Made by a program: the position numbers and the translations under genes
NCBI RefSeq assembly: GCF_042680125.1
Contig: NZ_JBHTNY010000008.1
Source of the DNA: Robinsoniella peoriensis
Lineage (GTDB): Bacteria; Bacillota; Clostridia; Lachnospirales; Lachnospiraceae
DNA length: 64,000 nucleotides
Reading direction: 5' to 3' (one strand)
The notes under the pieces: generated by a model
Told to the model about the DNA's origin: nothing
Databases searched by the model: none
The model's input: only the letters and a program-made list of their open reading frames with translations
Part shown: positions 11,401-18,183 of the stretch, one piece after another
Layout of the letters: the number at the start of each line of letters is the position of its first letter
How positions within the stretch are numbered: position 1 is the first letter of the stretch

Positions 11401-12817
11401 GGGCATTTTCGACATCAACATCATCTAGTTTAAGGGTTTTTAATGCATCCCCATATTTTTTGATGTTTTTGCTTGATTCGGATATGTCTTTACCACTTAA
11501 AGCAGACGTAAATTCGTATTCTTTAGCAGCAACTTTGTCTAAAGCTTCGCCAAGTTCATCAAAAACAAAAGCGTAATCTGGATTAGATTTTAGCAATTCA
11601 TCAACTGACTTTTGCGCATCCGAAAAATTTGTAAGAGCTTTGGACTTTAAATCTTCATCATCTTTAAGTAGAGCAGCATTGTACTTTTTGATAGATTCTC
11701 TGTATTTATTTAAAGTTTCCAGAGGTTTATCTTTGCCCGTTGATTTGTCCTTACCCGCTCCTTCTTCATACATTTGAAGTTTTAGGTAAGTCTTATAATT
11801 ATTTTCGTAATCATCTAATATTTTCTGGTTTTCGTTAAGACGGTCTTCTGTCATTCCCAAAGTAGAATTGATATAATTATTGTCGTCACCATATTTATCT
11901 TTTAGTTTAGCGACATCAGAGCTGAAATTATCAATGACTTCATCAGCCTGGGAAGTATCACCTTCAAAATATATAGTGTAAACTGAATGACCCTGTACAT
12001 CTTTAAGCTCTGGGACAATACCTTTGTCCTTATATTTTTGAGCAATACCCAGAATTTCTTGACCAGCTTTATTATCTTCTTGATCAACAAAACCAGTTGC
12101 GCCGATTTGATATTTACGCTGCCGTTTCATTTCTTTTTCGGCATTTTCATAGTTGCTGCGGTTTTTGTTTAGTGTTTCCGAGGATTCTTTCGCTTGGATG
12201 TCATCAAGGATACTTAATTGTTCTTGTAAATTCCCGTTAACTAGATTAATTCCTTCAGCTTGATTTCCATATGTGGAAACAATTTGATTCTGTATGTCTA
12301 ATATCTGGGATTTGATATTGTAAGTTTCCGAATCTGATAAATTGCCTGAATCCAGTTCTGTCTTTAACTCGCTAAGTTTCTTCTTTTGATCTTCCAGAGA
12401 TGTGTTTTGATCCGTCCAGTTCTTAGTGGCTTCATTTGTTGATTCGATAGCGTTTCGCACTGATTGTTGATATGCTGACCATATACCGATTACTGCTGTT
12501 AAGCTAGTAGCTATCCAGAAAATAGGATTAGCCGCTAGGGTAGCACCAAATCCCTTTAAAGCTGCACCAAAACCTGAAGAGGCTACAACAATTTCTTCAC
12601 CAGCTTCCGATAGACCAAGAGCGGCTCGTGCAGCATTAACTCCTACATCTTTAAGACCGCTATCTAGTGCGCGAATTTTATCATTATTTGACAATCCTGA
12701 AATTGAATTTAAAGCCTTAGCAGCCTTGTCTAAATCCCCAATATTTTTTACTACCTCTGACAAACTAGAACCATTTTTTAATGCATTTAAAATATTTCCG
12801 ATATTTTTTAATGACAA
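5462..12817 (-). CDS. Tape-measure protein, C-terminal fragment (2,451 codons)
   Basis: Very long helical, Gln/Lys/Asp-rich protein with typical tape-measure content: an early hydrophobic segment (IFWIATSLTAVIGIW), long coiled coils, a Gly-rich patch around SSHANGTVRKVTG, and a C-terminal GGIIEKKIRSNGDSLLASV element. Its first codon (TTG 12817) has no ribosome site. The N-terminal sequence KNIGNILNALKNG looks like mid-protein continuation of the fragment at 15761-18136, so the frame is best read as the downstream part of one roughly 3,200-residue gene interrupted by the 12818-15847 insert. Tape measures set tail length and line the tube lumen. The matching SPbeta gene (yomI) is also very long. 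No lysozyme or peptidase motif was recognised. Three copies of a KKVSTKG module occur (see 7710-8350). Confidence 0.85.
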   Translation of the reverse strand: MSLKNIGNILNALKNGSSLSEVVKNIGDLDKAAKALNSISGLSNNDKIRALDSGLKDVGVNAARAALGLSEAGEEIVVASSGFGAALKGFGATLAANPIFWIATSLTAVIGIWSAYQQSVRNAIESTNEATKNWTDQNTSLEDQKKKLSELKTELDSGNLSDSETYNIKSQILDIQNQIVSTYGNQAEGINLVNGNLQEQLSILDDIQAKESSETLNKNRSNYENAEKEMKRQRKYQIGATGFVDQEDNKAGQEILGIAQKYKDKGIVPELKDVQGHSVYTIYFEGDTSQADEVIDNFSSDVAKLKDKYGDDNNYINSTLGMTEDRLNENQKILDDYENNYKTYLKLQMYEEGAGKDKSTGKDKPLETLNKYRESIKKYNAALLKDDEDLKSKALTNFSDAQKSVDELLKSNPDYAFVFDELGEALDKVAAKEYEFTSALSGKDISESSKNIKKYGDALKTLKLDDVDVENALLTDGIQTGEDQIQGLATAWGITADSTEAEINNFTDTLVKAGIISGQVASDMAKDAEIIPRKLSELLVDDEGKETSFSKQVGSYEKSLDTLKTAMGKVNAGNITDSELMNLLTEFPELTDTTDDLATAISNLMGTTADGILGTLDENIKALNEAGKDTSGLEKYRDAIANLKKEASQTDWYSNLTDGIDKAFSSANSGDSYTKLVEYGEKAKKLREKGLVGTDDFKEFAKFISPTGSDGVQNFDENIGKFNRYFTADSNEGVLNFLDDLSNKTDKAGEKLATFDDDAQSWSFNIKDMEQSATDMGMSFDEMLAMFGRLEDYGAHNNFYRSTEEASERLTTLYTEAAEAEKRLAEMEQTGQYETKDENGNAQFTVENQAALDEQRAKVNQYKRDIQETQECLDALINKSADDYNKDYENAKHTYERLQAEKEKILSEDTYGENSEGVAAAIQRDIDQILKDNPKIKISVETETENPQEPKEEVEKEKAELPVEAKLINPGKLLDGNDPVSLEVHAKETINPLMSGSSNLGLDTNISGVTEKVDEAKEYAESSKSTMKIDADDSKAISKATQTVSTIDAMQATIPVNADTFGVTSSILSALAQPWSINVAANVSGLPSSLGLGAPKIGVADGTAHADGTIPFNDAWAQYAASQGYSFASGTWGLPQNETALINELGQELLVRDGAWHLIPAGARFMQLKKNDIIFNHRQTQELFKNGNITGTGKLIGGSSHANGTVRKVTGASYSTGMGSLQFASGIPNKSSSANTQSTQQNTQATNQNSQAQEDNTEKTKESTSEIDNFATRLSYFSRKTKNIIDSITDYVSSAVKSSRLKRGMTAKENEISANERSYEGYMNAANGVALDESWKQKVRDGDYSIDTIDTSTDEGKKLQENIDKYKKYYEAALNCKDAVSQLRREQQELYTQWANVPIEAYEKKLERLGNDMDVLDAKVQARSNTNTGYLLKKIQTEDNVHLSAKKSTRNKAKTTLNKSTKSNDKIGDKLEKKVKKSKVKSSTKKKITSNIEKGKKVSTKGIKDKKLLSQIEDWNKSVSKKSKDEKTFKKADTTYQKAQDKVDNVKGASYGYTNKLLDKEVAIQKKQNSTAQSTKKKTASIAKKTGHQLDYQKSTTKAGNKLLNDKMSKSQRKSVQKAVKSGKKVSTKGLEGNALKDAKNYNKIVANNKKNKDTTANKLLKSKGLSKSQRSAVEAGKTVSTKGLKGNDLKKAKAYNEAVKKNNEALKAQKTAADNAAKAQAELAQKMGDVANQQMENVKAFYEAKGTYLSSNTDKASKNRELKVAQGKAVTENDFEAEIAGKRNEKTNLTAQQKAMQDQFNSLVKSGKIKAGSEDWYKWQADIDGVGNAAADAEIEIQNLLDSQKNIKVTNMGYSLDRLKADADKSQDDISLKEKKGILATADDYNKLKTNGVAQMANLKAQNLEYAAQQKGLDINSEKYQEIQSKIEANEAAIRAAQQNQEEWNHTIENLPIEKLQKELELLDAQKSNLESIINLKKAQSSDLSKDDYESQIKKNDEEIEKQKAIKKAAEENAKKYAGDPDNEYFKKYTQEALDADTAINNLNKENEELQDSMRNDIYFRDLERMLEVTEHLRNSLSTIASLITDEMMFDDDGKMTDFGITKLATSIKEYESYMDDIQTIQKKIATIEGLKGQEGYSEKEYLEDLKKAQEELNEAIKNGGNAREAILSIMKSQSKAELDAIFKVIDARNKLLQKTEDYYNYDKNMKKSSKELQQLKAQAAALDGVTDAESRAQKARLDAQIKEKEEEIEDTVHEQTIKIQMDGLDELKTELQEDYDKYIKDLAQNLDKITDLINGATDIVTSSFGKVGETIQKMLESFGVDPGNFDWSGLGGAAKGGIIEKKIRSNGDSLLASVNPGETILTQDFTKILPEALFTMKAFHAQFADSFTPKMPKIVPRESTNLNPNVNMAFNIQSNNPQDTANAIKKEIPHISKLVIKEIAKDARKGGLL
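7710..8350 (-). repeat. Three copies of a KKVSTKG-centred module in the tape measure
   Basis: The translated tape measure repeats a Lys-rich unit of about 28 residues: GKKVSTKGIKDKKLL (around 8265-8346), GKKVSTKGLEGNALKDAKNY (around 7870-7967) and GKTVSTKGLKGNDLKKAKAY (around 7715-7800). Each is followed by a helical Asn/Lys segment. This part of the protein is much more basic than its flanks. Confidence 0.75.
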
Positions 12818-12839
12818 GTGTATGTAAATGTTTTATAAT
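12811..12839 (+). promoter_or_regulatory. Sigma-A-like promoter of the zinc-ribbon gene
   Basis: ATGACA (12811-12816), 17-base spacer, TATAAT (12834-12839), followed by AGGAGG and ATG 12860. It sits exactly at the insert/tape-measure junction and reads against the phage operon. Confidence 0.65.
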
Positions 12840-12859
12840 TTAAAAAAAGGAGGTCTACT

Positions 12860-13303
12860 ATGGGAATTAAACTTAATAAATCATGTCCGGATTGCCATGC
12901 TGATGATTGGGATTGCGTTGATAAAGTAGGAGAGTACTGCGAATTTTGTGACAAATGTAGCAAACTTGTTCTTGAAGTTCATAAAGAAGAATTTTTAGAC
13001 AATTTCCAATGTGAAAAATGCAATTGCCTTGAAGCGACGCTAGAAGAAAACAAAAAACTAATAGCCACCAGATGTAAAAACTGTGGTGATCAAAAAATAG
13101 TACTTGAAAAGCATACAACACTCGATCATAGAACCGCAGTCCTTAATGAAAGAAAAAGCGCACCAACCGCGAATACCAAGAAATGTCCAAAATGTGGCGG
13201 TACAGAGTTTACACCTGTACGCAAAAAGTATAGCCTTTTAACGGGTTTTCTCACAAATAAGGTCGAGTTAATCTGTAATAAGTGTGGGGCTAAAATCAAG
13301 TAA
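12860..13303 (+). CDS. Multi-zinc-ribbon protein, autonomous gene on opposite strand
   Basis: 147 residues from ATG 12860 behind AAAGGAGGTCTACT. It contains repeated paired cysteines: CPDC near residue 9, CEFCDKC near 28, CEKCNC near 51, CKNC near 71, CPKCGG near 112 and CNKCG near 140. These would bind two or three zinc ions in rubredoxin-like ribbons. It has its own promoter (12811-12839) and a hairpin terminator (13309-13338), and opposes the surrounding operon, so it behaves like a moron gene. Function is unknown; nucleic acid binding or protein contact is plausible for such folds. Confidence 0.8.
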   Translation: MGIKLNKSCPDCHADDWDCVDKVGEYCEFCDKCSKLVLEVHKEEFLDNFQCEKCNCLEATLEENKKLIATRCKNCGDQKIVLEKHTTLDHRTAVLNERKSAPTANTKKCPKCGGTEFTPVRKKYSLLTGFLTNKVELICNKCGAKIK

Positions 13304-13308
13304 GTAAA

Positions 13309-13338
13309 AATAGACCAGTAGAAGAGTACTGGTCTATT
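13309..13338. terminator. Bidirectional hairpin terminator
   Basis: A perfect 12-bp stem, AATAGACCAGTA/TACTGGTCTATT with a 6-base loop, separates the converging zinc-ribbon gene (plus) and PIN gene (minus). Confidence 0.8.
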
Positions 13339-13352
13339 AGTCTTATTATGTA

Positions 13353-13922
13353 TTAGTTAAGCATCAACAAAAATTTATTATTTGTAACGATAGGAAAATC
13401 ATTTCCATAATTAGCATAGTCTCGATCATTCGTAACAATAATTGCATTTTGTTGTTTGGCAATTTGGACAATTAACGCATCATTAAAGTCATATGAAAAT
13501 CCATATAAAAAAATATTATCATGTTTCATATCGCTAAATCCATCATCGATAAATTGAAATGAAGGGATAATATCTGTTTTAATAATATCTAATATACCAT
13601 TCATTTGATCCCTGTAGTCATCGGTACATCGATAATCTTTTTTAAAATCAAATAATTCTTCTTTGTTTATACTTTTTCTATAGAGATTATATTGTATCCT
13701 AATACAGCGATTAATAAATTCTGAAACTTGAACAGAAGATATTATAAGTTTACTTTTAGCGCTCATTAAATTAGAGTATAATTTGTCAATATGATTATTA
13801 TCATTTTCAAAATTTAATGGATAAAATAAGTCTATTAATATATTAGTATCTAAAATAATCGTATCGTGTTCAGTTGGTTGAAAAGTACTAATGGGTATTT
13901 TGGACGACATTTTTTTCTTCAT
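13353..13922 (-). CDS. PIN-domain nuclease of an ATPase/STAS/PIN cassette
   Basis: 189 residues. The PIN acidic set is visible: D25 in ILDTN, E68 in VSEF, D148 in FNDALI and D166/D168 in TNDRDY, so the metal-dependent RNase site looks intact. PIN proteins of VapC type cut RNA and act as toxins; others process RNA. The start overlaps the STAS-like stop (TAATG), implying translational coupling. No VapB-like antitoxin is next to it; instead the two upstream genes encode a STAS-like protein and a STAS-GHKL ATPase. I infer that these control the nuclease, as anti-sigma/anti-anti-sigma pairs control their targets. Specific target unknown. Confidence 0.8.
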   Translation of the reverse strand: MKKKMSSKIPISTFQPTEHDTIILDTNILIDLFYPLNFENDNNHIDKLYSNLMSAKSKLIISSVQVSEFINRCIRIQYNLYRKSINKEELFDFKKDYRCTDDYRDQMNGILDIIKTDIIPSFQFIDDGFSDMKHDNIFLYGFSYDFNDALIVQIAKQQNAIIVTNDRDYANYGNDFPIVTNNKFLLMLN

Positions 13923-14269
13923 TAATTATCAATCACTTCCTTGACAACTTTTTTGAAATTATCTTTATCTTTATAGTAGTGTTTAGCATTATTGATTACA
14001 GTTTGGAATTTTGAACTCGTACCCTCTGGTAAATTGGTAACTTCAAGTAAATTCTGCAATTGCTCGCTGCTATATGTTTCGTATAATTTACCAATCGATA
14101 CATTTAGAAACGGCGTAATAATACTCTCTATTTCTGAGAAATCAAGTACTACTTTATTATTATTATTTAACAAAGGAATTATTTTGCTATAAATAATTGT
14201 TCCTTGCTCACGTGTAAGTGCTGATGGGCTTTGTATAAGATCAGCAATATTAAAGTTTTGTATTTGCAT
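13922..14269 (-). CDS. STAS-like (DUF4325-type) regulatory protein
   Basis: 115 residues from ATG 14269, chosen because AGGAGG lies 6 bases upstream; the longer frame from 14290 starts with TTG before this site. The sequence has the pattern of STAS-like DUF4325 proteins: a REQG segment near residue 20, alternating strands around KVVLDFSEIESI and a helix starting FLNVSIGKLYE. Such proteins often pair with GHKL ATPases. It is the middle gene of the three-gene operon, 10 bases after the ATPase stop and fused by overlap to the PIN gene. Likely role: phospho-switch or partner protein controlling the nuclease (inference). Confidence 0.75.
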   Translation of the reverse strand: MQIQNFNIADLIQSPSALTREQGTIIYSKIIPLLNNNNKVVLDFSEIESIITPFLNVSIGKLYETYSSEQLQNLLEVTNLPEGTSSKFQTVINNAKHYYKDKDNFKKVVKEVIDN

Positions 14270-14279
14270 GATACACCTC

Positions 14280-15191
14280 CTAAAATACAATGATATTATT
14301 TTTGTTATTTGTTAAAAAATATGCATGGCTATCTTTGAGATTTATGGTTATGGTTACTATTGTTCCAGGAAATGCCATTGGTAATGATGAAAAACGTTCT
14401 TTGTTCCCAGTTATTTCATATAATTCATTATCTGAAATAAGTGTAAAAAATCCTTTATTATGTTTTAAGAAATCTAGAAGCATGCTGAAACCTAATCCGC
14501 CTGGAGCCGAAGCTGACTTAGTTGAATTTCCTGGAATAATCGCCCATTCTAATGTGTTATTTGGTATAGGCTTTTCTAGATATGTTAAATAAGTAGTTAC
14601 ATTAGTATTTATAGTCTTCCCTAAATCTACAATTGTAAAAGATAATTTTGAACTTTTGTGAAAATATTGTCCACATACATAAACATATGAGCTATCAGCA
14701 TGATCGATGACATTATTGAATATTTCTAAAAAATTATCTATAATACGATCTTTAAATGCTTGCTGCATTAATGGTAGATTATCGCGAGAAAATACATTTA
14801 ATATTAGATATTTTTCAAAATCTACTAAATGTTCAGTATTTGCTTTAAAAATAGCATAATCCATAGTACTATGATATGTATCTTTTAAGTCTTCCCAAGT
14901 AAAATACCGATTAAACCCATTTTTTTGCATTACTTCTTTTATTTTTGGATGAAGGTTACCAACTGCAATTTTATGTTCACAATTAGCAATAGTATTATCT
15001 ACACAACAGCCTAAAAGCGCTAATAAGTTGGCTGAAAGAAAATTGACTCCATTAAAATTAAGTAATATTTCTTTTTTTTGATTCGTATTTAATATATGAT
15101 ATAAATTGATTAATGTGACATATGTCTTAACATCATTATTCATATTGCAATTAAAAGGAACTGTAATATCAAACTGATGGCTATATAGCAA
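14280..15191 (-). CDS. STAS + GHKL (HATPase) fusion protein
   Basis: 303 residues from TTG 15191, with ATGGAGGTATTAAC placing GGAGG 7 bases upstream. Residues 1-110 resemble a STAS domain (EILLNFNGVNFLSANLLALL). Residues 130-300 form a GHKL ATPase: N-box EIFNNVIDHA, D-box VDLGKTI and G-box APGGLGFSML, all apparently intact. No receiver, membrane or sensor domain is seen, so it is a cytoplasmic switch ATPase or kinase similar to anti-sigma kinases rather than a sensor kinase. It is the first gene of the cassette with STAS-like and PIN genes. A 10-kb-scale search for a cognate sigma factor is not possible here; none is nearby. Confidence 0.75.
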   Translation of the reverse strand: MLYSHQFDITVPFNCNMNNDVKTYVTLINLYHILNTNQKKEILLNFNGVNFLSANLLALLGCCVDNTIANCEHKIAVGNLHPKIKEVMQKNGFNRYFTWEDLKDTYHSTMDYAIFKANTEHLVDFEKYLILNVFSRDNLPLMQQAFKDRIIDNFLEIFNNVIDHADSSYVYVCGQYFHKSSKLSFTIVDLGKTINTNVTTYLTYLEKPIPNNTLEWAIIPGNSTKSASAPGGLGFSMLLDFLKHNKGFFTLISDNELYEITGNKERFSSLPMAFPGTIVTITINLKDSHAYFLTNNKNNIIVF

Positions 15192-15273
15192 GTTAATACC
15201 TCCATATATTTATTGTATATCAAAATTTTAATTTTTTCCAGTAGAATCTATTGAACACACGTTCGAAAAACAC

Positions 15274-15312
15274 TTTAGCGTTGATTAGTTTATACGAACA
15301 TGATACGCTAAA
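15274..15312. promoter_or_regulatory. Inverted repeat upstream of the ATPase/STAS/PIN operon
   Basis: TTTAGCGT (15274-15281) and ACGCTAAA (15305-15312) form a perfect 8-bp stem about 85 bases before the TTG start. It could be an operator or leader hairpin. TACAAT near 15209 may be the -10 box; I see no convincing -35. Confidence 0.4.
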
Positions 15313-15363
15313 AACATTTAAAAATCAACATAAATGTGAGCAAATCAAAAAACTGTACAAAAA

Positions 15364-15480
15364 TTAAGTTAATATTTTGAAGGTATTATATATTTTACAC
15401 TTAGGACATACATTAACAGCAATTTGAACTTTGGCCTCAATTACTGCGAGGAGTGGTGCCCGTTGAACACTCCAGACCAT
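15364..15480 (-). CDS. Possible 38-residue CPKC mini-protein (doubtful)
   Basis: Short frame from ATG 15480 with one zinc-knuckle pair, CPKCK, near the C-terminus (VQIAVNVCPKCKIYNTFK). It resembles the second half of small phage Com-like zinc-finger proteins, but the expected first cysteine pair is missing, and no good ribosome site is seen. A second CPKC-coding stretch lies near 15586-15597 in a frame without a start. The two may be relics of one gene. The rest of 15481-15760 shows no gene, only several GC-richer hairpins (for example ATAGC/GCTAT near 15500). Confidence 0.3.
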   Translation of the reverse strand: MVWSVQRAPLLAVIEAKVQIAVNVCPKCKIYNTFKILT

Positions 15481-15760
15481 TCATACTTTTATCCCGGCAT
15501 AGCGTTGGCTATTTTTACTACCGGATTATATAGCATTACTAAACGTTGGTATGGCTAGCTGCTTATTACCCATTTTTAAAGATACGCACTTAGGACACCA
15601 AACGGTGCTTTGTTATGTTTTACCATATGCAACTAATTAACTTTTTTGATTTTCATCTGCATTCACACCCACCTCGCGGTCATGTTGTAGCGTAATTAGT
15701 ATTAGGGATTCAAGCAATTAATCCTCTTGTTATTTTAGAACTTTCTTCTCATGGAATTGT

Positions 15761-18136
15761 TTATGCCGCCATTATGACATATTCTCCCCCATAATAGACC
15801 CACTCAGAAATATCGGAAAACTGAGACAGCCTGTGGATTTGTGGCTGATCGAAGTTCTTTACAAATTTTGAAATACCAACACCTAATCCAGCCCCCGCTA
15901 ATAAAGGTGTCAATATGCCTATTTTATCTATAATAGAATCTAGGAAATCTAAAAATCCAGATCCCATATCTAAACCAGATTTTAAAAAATCAGAATCAAG
16001 GACAGACGAAGAGATATTTTGAAATGAATTTTCAAATCCTTCCAATTTACCCGTCAATGAATCCTGATAACTAGAAAACTTTTCAAGCGCTTGCCCAGAT
16101 GAATTTGCCGATTCCTTGCTATAATCCATTGCAGTGCCATAGTTCTGCATTAAGATTATAAAATCATTCATGTGATGAGTACCAGCAAAAGCGCTCGCAA
16201 CAGCACGTTGTGAAACAGAAGAGAAGGAATCCCATTTGTTTGCAGTCTCGTCCAGAACATCACCGAAGTTTCGGAATTCACCTTCCGCATTTCTTAGAGA
16301 TAACCCTTCACCTTTCAAAACGGTTTCTACGTTTGAAAGATCTTCCCCGTCGTCATTTTGATAATCTTTTAAACGAGAAAGTTTAATATTACCCATTCTG
16401 GAGAAAACTGCATTAAGTGAAGTACCAACAGATGACATTCCTTGCTGAGTGGTTTCCCCGATTACTGCCAAGTAACCTAATAATTTATCCATTGATATGC
16501 CAGCCAAATCTGCATTAGCTGCAACTTCCGACATACCGGTTGCCAGACCGCCAACATCTGTCGCAGATACAAGATCCACTGCTGATAATTTATCGATAAT
16601 GTTACTGGTATCTTCAACCGCAACATCATACCCCTTCATTGCGCTTGTCAGATATTTGGTAGAATCCTCAGAAGATAAATCGCCAATTTTAGATAGAACA
16701 ATTGAATCCTTAGCTAAAGCATTAGATTCCTTGATTGTTTTCCCTTGCTTGAGCCATTCAGTTGCGCTGGTTGCTACATCTACACCAGTTGCTTTCAGCT
16801 CTTTGCCCATTTCTGAATAAGTTTTCATCATCTTTGAAGCATCGCCTGCGCTTGCGCCAGTTGACATTCGCAACTGTGTTATAGCATCATCGACTTTGAT
16901 GACTTCGGTTCCCATCTGCCCAACCGTACTAACCACACGTTGTAAAATACCATATACTCCGACAAACTGGGAGATTGCTTTAAACCCACGTCCAATTTCG
17001 CCAAAAAACCCATTACCAGTCAAACCTTCAAGAGAGGCTTTGGCTTTGATGTCATTTACTTGTTTCTGTAGATCCCCAGCAATACTTTTATCAGTATTAT
17101 TGCGTTGCTGTTCTGCTAATTGCTTTAAAGCGTCACCATATTTCTTGGCGGCTTTTGTATTATTGTTTAGCCAAGTCAATGTTTTGTTTGATGCTGTGGT
17201 GGCTTCGAAAGTTGAAATAAATCCTGACGAATCATTAGAAACAGCTTTCATAGTATTACCAAATCGTTTAGCAGAGTCTTCCAAATTGTTGAAATTTGCT
17301 ATTAAAGCTTTATTATTTAACTTAAAAGAATCTTCTGGATTAAAATGTCTTTGGATATTACTAGAAGCATTGTTGTAAATTTTTTCGTACTGTCTTGCCT
17401 GTTTAAGCAGTTCTGTTTCTTGATTGGAATAGGGTCTTAAACTTTTTGACATCGAAGATGATTTTGATAAAAATTTGCCATCTTGAAAATCGCTTTGTAT
17501 CTTAGCAATCTGTTTAGCTCTATCCTTATACTCAGATGTCCATTTTGCTATATTCGATTTTCCAGATTCAACAAGGGAGTTGTTGTGAGCATTTTTCGAA
17601 TAAGCATTAGCTTTCATTGCGGCAACTTGCTGCTGAACCTGTCGGTGCCTATCAGTTGCATCCGCTTTCCGTGTTTGCTTTAGATCATTTTCTTTGATCT
17701 TAGCAACCTGTTTAGCTTGAGCTTGCTCTTGATTATATAAATTTTTTTGCCAGCGACTTTCTACAGCTTCTTCTTTTTTTCTTCTGGCACTTTCTTCCCG
17801 AGAAGCTACCTGAAGCCGTTTCCTTTTATTAGCAGCCACCTCATTTTCTGCTTTGTTGACATCTGCTATGTATTTTTTGTGCTCTTTACGACTTTCGTTG
17901 TATTGCGCATTCGCATAACGCTTTGCCGTTTTACTGTCGATCCCAAGAGCACCTTCAAACTCTTTTGCAATCTTAGATTTAATTTGATCCACTTCTTTTA
18001 AAGTGTTGCCAAAATCAAGATCTGCTTTTACCACAAAGGACGTTTTGTCTTTAGATGATATAAAAGTACTCCATTGGCGTTCTGCTGAGCTTAGGTCTAG
18101 TTCACCCCGGACTCGCAGGATAAAATCTTCAGCCAT
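15761..18136 (-). CDS. Tape-measure protein, N-terminal fragment (TP901-type core)
   Basis: 791 residues. N-terminal 350 residues are a charged coiled coil (MAEDFILRVRGELDLSSAE onward). Residues about 400-700 match the TP901-type tape-measure core: VIKVDDAITQLRMSTGAS, VATSATEWLKQGKT, LGYLAVIGETTQQGMSSVGT and FAGTHHMNDFIILMQNYG. This core is found near the N-terminus of Gram-positive siphophage tape measures. After KFVKNFD the last 27 residues are unlike any tape measure and probably come from the insert, so the gene is truncated here and continues at 12817. It follows the small tail gene at 18183 after a terminator-like hairpin. Confidence 0.85.
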   Translation of the reverse strand: MAEDFILRVRGELDLSSAERQWSTFISSKDKTSFVVKADLDFGNTLKEVDQIKSKIAKEFEGALGIDSKTAKRYANAQYNESRKEHKKYIADVNKAENEVAANKRKRLQVASREESARRKKEEAVESRWQKNLYNQEQAQAKQVAKIKENDLKQTRKADATDRHRQVQQQVAAMKANAYSKNAHNNSLVESGKSNIAKWTSEYKDRAKQIAKIQSDFQDGKFLSKSSSMSKSLRPYSNQETELLKQARQYEKIYNNASSNIQRHFNPEDSFKLNNKALIANFNNLEDSAKRFGNTMKAVSNDSSGFISTFEATTASNKTLTWLNNNTKAAKKYGDALKQLAEQQRNNTDKSIAGDLQKQVNDIKAKASLEGLTGNGFFGEIGRGFKAISQFVGVYGILQRVVSTVGQMGTEVIKVDDAITQLRMSTGASAGDASKMMKTYSEMGKELKATGVDVATSATEWLKQGKTIKESNALAKDSIVLSKIGDLSSEDSTKYLTSAMKGYDVAVEDTSNIIDKLSAVDLVSATDVGGLATGMSEVAANADLAGISMDKLLGYLAVIGETTQQGMSSVGTSLNAVFSRMGNIKLSRLKDYQNDDGEDLSNVETVLKGEGLSLRNAEGEFRNFGDVLDETANKWDSFSSVSQRAVASAFAGTHHMNDFIILMQNYGTAMDYSKESANSSGQALEKFSSYQDSLTGKLEGFENSFQNISSSVLDSDFLKSGLDMGSGFLDFLDSIIDKIGILTPLLAGAGLGVGISKFVKNFDQPQIHRLSQFSDISEWVYYGGEYVIMAA

Positions 18137-18157
18137 TTAAATCCCCCTTTTTTACAT

Positions 18158-18183
18158 TAAAAAAGCACCTCATGTGAGATGCT
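18158..18183 (-). terminator. Hairpin with T-tract before the tape-measure gene
   Basis: Minus-strand stem AGCATCTCA/TGAGGTGCT (18164-18183) followed by TTTTTTAA, between the tail completion gene and tape measure. Read-through must occur for tape-measure expression unless a new promoter lies downstream. Confidence 0.6.

Larger units (their letters stand above)
12818..15847. mobile_element. About 3.0-kb insert interrupting the tape-measure gene
   Basis: On the minus strand the N-terminal tape-measure frame reads normally to KFVKNFD (codon ending at 15848) and then into 27 atypical residues and a stop at 15761. The C-terminal part resumes near 12817 without a ribosome site. Between them lie a plus-strand zinc-ribbon gene, a minus-strand GHKL/STAS/PIN operon and about 570 non-coding bases (15192-15760). 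I see no transposase, recombinase, clear terminal inverted repeats or target duplication, so the exact ends and the entry mechanism are unknown. Boundaries are inferred from coding continuity only. If it is not removed at RNA level, the tape measure is broken. Confidence 0.55.

Noticed and set aside
15200..15860. Group I or II intron, or large structured RNA, in the insert
   Set aside because: A CCTAAG/TATGG arrangement looks like a tetraloop receptor, but both CCTAAG copies are explained by CPKC codons. I saw no GUGYG start, domain V, or group I core boxes, and the zinc-ribbon gene lies at the far end.
15848..18136. Tape-measure N-terminal fragment as a complete protein
   Set aside because: The frame ends in unlike residues after KNFD and the next frame begins mid-core without ribosome site, so two natural genes are less likely than one split gene.
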